DNA of 64,000 nucleotides from positions 41,773 through 105,772 of the forward strand of contig NZ_KB904182.1 in assembly GCF_000380025.1 (NCBI RefSeq), given 5' to 3'. Below, one piece after another: positions 60,480 to 64,000 of the stretch (position 1 is the stretch's first letter; each line of letters starts with the position of its first letter). Source of the DNA: Streptococcus entericus DSM 14446 (GTDB lineage Bacteria > Bacillota > Bacilli > Lactobacillales > Streptococcaceae). Both the position numbers and the translations under genes were made by a program. The notes beneath the pieces are model-generated. The model was not told the origin of the DNA and ran no database searches. It was given only the letters and a program-made list of their open reading frames with translations.

Positions 60480-61256
60480 ATGAAGATTACTAAACTTGAA
60501 AAGAAAAAACGTCTTTACCTGCTAGAGCTAGACGACACAGAGAGACTTTACATCACCGAGGATACCATTGTTCGTTTCATGTTGACCAAGGGCAAGGACA
60601 TTACCGATGTGGAACTAGAGGACATTCGCCAGTTTGCGCAATTTTCCTATGGTAAAAATCTCGCCCTCTATCACCTCTCTTTCAAACAGCGAACAAGCAA
60701 GGAAGTCCGTGATTACCTGATGAAGCATGAGATTGACGAAGGTATCATCTCGACCGTTATTGACAGCCTGACTGTCGATAAATGGCTGGACGATGCCCGC
60801 TATGCCCAGCAACTGATTCAAGGCAATCTCTATTCTGGTGACAAGGGGTCATTTGCACTGAAACAAAAACTGATACAAAAAGGGGTTCCTCTGAGAGTGA
60901 TTGAGGCTGCCTTAGAGGAGTCTGATTTTACTGAGGTTGTTGAACGGCTCGTCAACAAGGCCATCCGAAAGTATAGTGGTAAACTACCACAGAAAGCGCT
61001 CAAAGACAAGCTCACCCAACACCTACTCAACAAGGGTTTCTCCTATCAGACAGCAAGCTCCGCCATTGCGTCAGCAACAATTGACACCGACGAAGAGAAA
61101 GAGGACGAACTCTTGCTGGCGGAACTCGAGAAACAAGAGCGGAAATACAGCAGAAAATACGAGGGCTATGAACTGAAACAGCGGGTAAAGCAGGCCTTAG
61201 CTCGGAAAGGTTATTCGTTTTCCGCCATTGACCGTGCCTTTCGGGATTATTTTTAG
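60480..61256 (+). CDS. recX: Regulatory protein RecX, leaderless
   Basis: A 258-residue RecX, longer than the ~150-residue E. coli form but normal for streptococci, built of three-helix repeats: FKQRTSKEVRDYLMKHEID, WLDDARYAQQLIQ, LLAELEKQERKY. Inhibits RecA filaments. The promoter (TTGTTA-18-TATAAT, -10 at 60467-60472) ends seven bases before the ATG and there is no SD, so it should be leaderless. Confidence 0.93.
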   Translation: MKITKLEKKKRLYLLELDDTERLYITEDTIVRFMLTKGKDITDVELEDIRQFAQFSYGKNLALYHLSFKQRTSKEVRDYLMKHEIDEGIISTVIDSLTVDKWLDDARYAQQLIQGNLYSGDKGSFALKQKLIQKGVPLRVIEAALEESDFTEVVERLVNKAIRKYSGKLPQKALKDKLTQHLLNKGFSYQTASSAIASATIDTDEEKEDELLLAELEKQERKYSRKYEGYELKQRVKQALARKGYSFSAIDRAFRDYF

Positions 61257-61319
61257 TGCGTTTTTAGTCAGATTATGGTAAAATAACGTGGATAAACTTT
61301 TTAGAAAGTTGGTAAGCGG

Positions 61320-61853
61320 ATGAAGTTACCTAAAGAGGGCGACTTTATTTCGATTCAGAGTTATAAGCATAATGGCCAGCACCATCGCACTTGGCGAGAT
61401 ACCATGATTCTAAAAACCACTGAGCATGCGGTTATTGGGGTCAACGACCACACTCTGGTCTTGGAAAATGATGGGCGGCGCTGGGTAACACGAGAACCAG
61501 CTCTGGTCTATTTCCATAAGAAATTTTGGTTTAATGTGGTTGCCATGATTCGAGATGAGGGGATTTCTTATTATTGCAATATGGCTAGCCCTTATATTCT
61601 CGACCAAGAGGCGCTCAAGTATATCGACTATGACCTCGATGTCAAAGTATTTACTGACGGAACAAAAAAGCTGCTGGATATTGAAGAATATGAGCAGCAT
61701 CGTCGTCAGATGGGCTACCCTACTGATTTGGACTTGATCCTAAAGGAAAATGTGAAAATCCTCGTTGACTGGATCAATCAAAAAAAAGGCCCCTTCTCAG
61801 AAGAATACGTTAAGATTTGGTACAATCGCTATCTGGAATTGAAAGGTCGCTAA
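61320..61853 (+). CDS. DUF402 nucleoside tri/diphosphate phosphatase (Ntdp)
   Basis: A 177-residue DUF402 protein: [68 protein letters not shown]. Homologues (S. aureus Sa1684/Ntdp) hydrolyse NTPs and NDPs. Start has only a weak SD (GTAAGCGG); -10 TAAAAT lies ~40 bases upstream. Confidence 0.9.
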   Translation: MKLPKEGDFISIQSYKHNGQHHRTWRDTMILKTTEHAVIGVNDHTLVLENDGRRWVTREPALVYFHKKFWFNVVAMIRDEGISYYCNMASPYILDQEALKYIDYDLDVKVFTDGTKKLLDIEEYEQHRRQMGYPTDLDLILKENVKILVDWINQKKGPFSEEYVKIWYNRYLELKGR

Positions 61854-61856
61854 CCC

Positions 61857-61890
61857 TAAAAAGCCACCAGCGAGACAGCTGGTGGCTTTT
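61857..61890. terminator. Bidirectional terminator
   Basis: AAAAAGCCACCAGC - GAGACA - GCTGGTGGCTTTTT, a 14-bp perfect stem between convergent DUF402 and galM genes. Confidence 0.92.
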
Positions 61891-61899
61891 TAGAACTTA

Positions 61900-62934
61900 T
61901 TAGTCAATCCTGTCAAAATCGTAGGTGATCGTGTAACGGGCAGTCTGACCTGCTTTCAAAATAATATCCCCAAAATCAGCATGGTTGACCGCATCAGGTA
62001 AGGTTTGGGCTTCCAGAGCGATTCCTTCATGTTTCAAGTTTTCTCGCCCATTGCTTCGGCTGAAGACGACACCTTCCTCAGGGAAGTTAAAACTGTAAAC
62101 CACCAGACCATTACGCTCAGAGTAAACGGTGACCTGATTGCCACTCATCTGATCAGTCAAGATAGCAATAGGATTGGTCTCAGGAACAAGGACCTCAAAG
62201 GCATCGTCTAACCCACCTGTGAGGCTGATTGCTTCAATAACTGATGTGCTCTTCCGAAAATCATAAGGTGTTCCTGTGACATCCAGACGTCGCCCTGTCG
62301 GAATCAAATGCTCATCTGTTTCAAGCCGGGCATTAGCAGCGATAAACAAGGTATGCCGCGCTAAATTATCCTGCTCACCTAAGTTAAAGTAAACATGATT
62401 AGTCGGATTGAAGAGGGTATCACTGGTCGCCTCACTACCCTCATAAGTCACAGTGAGACGGTCGTGATCATCCAGCACATAAGTTGCAGTGATGGTCATA
62501 TCTCCAGGAAAGCCATCAAGGGCAGCCAAGGCACGATAGCTAAAACGAACGCCTGACTTGCCTTCTTCTTCAATAACCTCGTAATCCCAGACTTGGCGGT
62601 GAAGACCACAAGGTCCACCATGTAGGGTATTCCCGTTATTATTGGCTGGTAAATGGCAGAGCTCACCATTGACTATGGCTTGACCAGCCTTTATCCGACC
62701 AGCCACCCGACCGACTGTCTGACCAGCACAGATGCCATTTTTAAGGTAGTCACTAGGCAGCTCATGCCCCAAGACTAAATTAGTCAATCGACCATCAGGT
62801 TGAGGGAAATAAAAACTTTGCCAAGTCGCTCCCAAGGTCAGAAAATCCGCCCGAGTTCCTCGGCGATTTGACAAGGTAATTTGATGAATCTCCTGCCCAT
62901 CAATCGTTTCGATAAGACGTGTACTAACTGCCAT
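61900..62934 (-). CDS. galM: Aldose 1-epimerase (galactose mutarotase)
   Basis: A 344-residue GalM that interconverts alpha and beta anomers of galactose/glucose ahead of galactokinase. Active-site His in NPTNHVYFNLGEQ, and catalytic Glu in EGIALEAQTLPDAVNH; another His in NTLHGG. ATG at 62934 preceded by AAAAGGAGTCTTT. No other gal genes are in view. A cre-like site lies about 75 bases upstream. Confidence 0.93.
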   Translation of the reverse strand: MAVSTRLIETIDGQEIHQITLSNRRGTRADFLTLGATWQSFYFPQPDGRLTNLVLGHELPSDYLKNGICAGQTVGRVAGRIKAGQAIVNGELCHLPANNNGNTLHGGPCGLHRQVWDYEVIEEEGKSGVRFSYRALAALDGFPGDMTITATYVLDDHDRLTVTYEGSEATSDTLFNPTNHVYFNLGEQDNLARHTLFIAANARLETDEHLIPTGRRLDVTGTPYDFRKSTSVIEAISLTGGLDDAFEVLVPETNPIAILTDQMSGNQVTVYSERNGLVVYSFNFPEEGVVFSRSNGRENLKHEGIALEAQTLPDAVNHADFGDIILKAGQTARYTITYDFDRID

Positions 62935-63007
62935 AAAGACTCCTTTTGACATAATAAATTTTATACGTCTATTGTAACTCTTTTTAAGTTTTTTTTCAAA
63001 TGAAAAT

Positions 63008-63022
63008 TTGAAAACGATTAAC
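63008..63022 (-). promoter_or_regulatory. cre-like site upstream of galM
   Basis: TTGAAAACGATTAAC, near the CcpA consensus in the left half, poorer in the right. The galM promoter (TATAAA with upstream TTAAAA, near 62960-62985) lies downstream of it on the minus strand. The rest of 62953-63109 shows nothing else. Confidence 0.4.
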
Positions 63023-63109
63023 TCGTTTAAGAAGTAAGCTAACAGGCAGTATAAGAAATCAGCTCAGCTATTTACCGTATCACTAAAAAAGTACCAAAAA
63101 CAAAAGGTG

Positions 63110-63631
63110 TCAAGTCATCTTGCCTGAGGAGAGATAGCCCTTTGTTAAACAAACCTTCCCAAGGTACTCACCCGATTGAAGAATGGTCACTTGATTTGGA
63201 AAAATCAGAGCCATAAGACCGAAAAACCAGGTTGTTGGATACCAGACCAGCATAACTTCAGTAATAAATCGTCGGTTATTACCACGCTCTTGATAGCGCC
63301 ATTTGTATTCTTGCCTCAACTGCCAGGACGGGACAACCACATGAAAACTCTGATCCGACCATGTTCGCATGGCCAACAGCAACCACAGCATCATGTTAAT
63401 CGCAACTAGCACCAGATAACCTTTTTCATGATAAAACTTAGCTTGTTGGACATATTTTTTCTTGTATCCTTTAGAACTCAATGGCCGTCTGATAGCTTTT
63501 CGTTGCTCCTTTGTCAGGTGTTGCACAGTACTGTTATCGTATTTGATTTCAGATAGCTCCAAATCAATGGCCCTATCATTCTTCTTGGACAATGTTGTTT
63601 TCCCTGTCCCTGGGAATTCGAAAATGATCAT
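63110..63631 (-). CDS. P-loop nucleotide-kinase-like ATPase
   Basis: A 173-residue protein starting MIIFEFPGTGKTTLSKK (P-loop at 5-13), then AIDLELSEIKYDNSTVQHL, KGYLVLVAINMM, FHVVVPSWQLRQEYKWRY and a C-terminal QVTILQSGEYLGK. Layout is like adenylate-kinase/P-loop kinases known in lactic acid bacteria and phages. AGGAGAATGGT before ATG. Substrate unknown. Confidence 0.65.
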   Translation of the reverse strand: MIIFEFPGTGKTTLSKKNDRAIDLELSEIKYDNSTVQHLTKEQRKAIRRPLSSKGYKKKYVQQAKFYHEKGYLVLVAINMMLWLLLAMRTWSDQSFHVVVPSWQLRQEYKWRYQERGNNRRFITEVMLVWYPTTWFFGLMALIFPNQVTILQSGEYLGKVCLTKGYLSSGKMT

Positions 63632-63746
63632 ACCATTCTCCTATCCACGGTTGATATGAGCAATTTTACCATAACATCTAGAAAAAAATAGCATTTGAAC
63701 ACCGTAAACAAAAAGTTCTAATGGAGTACAAAAACATACTAAGATT

Positions 63747-63792
63747 AGTAGTGAGGAAATCTCCGACGGGAGAGAGTACTCACTACTTTTTT
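63747..63792 (+). terminator. Hairpin-terminator (possible attenuator or sRNA end)
   Basis: AGTAGTGAG (63747-63755) / CTCACTACT (63779-63787) with an inner TCTCC-GACG-GGAGA stem and six Ts. No ORF precedes it on the plus strand, so it ends a short non-coding RNA or attenuates a leader. Confidence 0.6.
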
Positions 63793-63814
63793 CATTCTCA
63801 AGATGATAAAGTAG

Positions 63815-63951
63815 AGGTGTCTTGTTAAGTCGTGGGGCTTTTTGACGCTAGACGTCGCAACAAAAACTGGCAAGACACCTGTTTTAGAAAGAATGTTATC
63901 AAAGTATGTGGGACGCTAGACGTCGAGTATTGAAAATGACATCTCTAAAAC
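63815..63951 (+). ncRNA. Tandem structured RNA leader, two modules with identical apical loops
   Basis: Module 1: stem AGGTGTCTTG/CAAGACACCT (63815-63824, 63871-63880) closing a domain with apical GACG-CTAGA-CGTC (63844-63856). Module 2: GTTTTAGA..ATGTTAT / ATGACAT..TCTAAAAC (63881-63951) closing GACG-CTAGA-CGTC (63912-63924). Both modules also have GTGG just before or near the apical stem. It lies immediately upstream of the next gene. Not recognised as a known riboswitch or protein-binding leader. Confidence 0.55.
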
Positions 63952-63982
63952 AAGGAATCATTCAAGACAAAGAGGTAGTATC

Positions 63983-64000
63983 ATGCGTGCAGTTTTCGGG
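63983..64000 (+). CDS. Start of a gene cut by the window end
   Basis: ATG at 63983 follows AAAGAGGTAGTATC; six codons (MRAVFG) are visible. Product cannot be assigned. The tandem RNA structure above is its leader. Confidence 0.45.

Noticed and set aside
63844..63925. CRISPR-like repeats
   Set aside because: Only two 14-bp copies, each palindromic and embedded in larger stems; no spacer array and no cas genes.

Overview
The window is a Streptococcus chromosome segment (low-GC Firmicute) carrying one complete-looking siphovirus prophage of about 45 kb. The genus call rests on the cell-division order murD-murG-divIB, an RqcH/PavA-type fibronectin-binding protein, the methyltransferase-ackA pair, the mannose PTS genes manL-manM-manN-manO followed by a T-box and serS, recX, an LPXTG sortase-signal remnant, and a lysin with the streptococcal endopeptidase / Cpl-7 / glucosaminidase layout. 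I cannot name the species.

Left chromosomal arm (1-7923): divIB (partial), murG and murD overlap on the minus strand; then rqcH, the plus-strand gloA, two decayed remnants (a serine-recombinase N-terminus and the C-terminus of an LPXTG surface protein), ackA, and a methyltransferase whose promoter -10 lies inside the proposed attachment core.

Prophage (7924-52954), bounded by a 12-bp direct repeat. From left to right, mostly on the minus strand: lysis (endolysin and two holin-like proteins), tail fibre/spike, Dit, tape measure, tail chaperone with an apparent -1 frameshift, major tail protein, connectors, lambda-E-type capsid with decoration and scaffold proteins, a minor head protein with a toxin-like tail, SPP1-type portal, large and small terminase. 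A tRNA segment follows (one good tRNA-Tyr, two odd tRNA-like elements), then a late regulator, accessory genes including a lipoprotein, RusA, an AT-rich repeat region that could be an origin, a replication/recombination block (primase-helicase, DEAD helicase, Sak4-like ATPase, SMC-like ATPase), small early genes, an antirepressor and the immunity region. The main switch is a CI-like LexA-type repressor (plus) facing a consensus leftward promoter whose spacer is a 19-bp palindromic operator. A related operator sits over the stop codon of a Cro-like gene. Three plus-strand genes with their own promoters (a DUF4145 protein, a YjcQ/DUF2513-like protein, a small unknown) lie against the leftward early operon. 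A plus-strand tyrosine integrase ends the element.

Right chromosomal arm (52955-64000): an HTH/DUF2975 pair on the minus strand; a leaderless HAD phosphatase; manLMN with a promoter overlapping a CcpA-like site; manO; a T-box controlling a 74-residue unknown and serS; recX; a DUF402 phosphatase; galM; a P-loop kinase-like protein; and a 320-bp region with a terminator hairpin and two tandem RNA folds sharing an identical apical loop, leading into a gene cut off by the window end.

The most novel-looking items are the tandem structured leader at 63815-63951, the twin small antisense RNA candidates at 32580 and 45333, the aberrant tRNA-like elements, the toxin-like tail on the minor head protein, and the layered immunity region with plus-strand islands.
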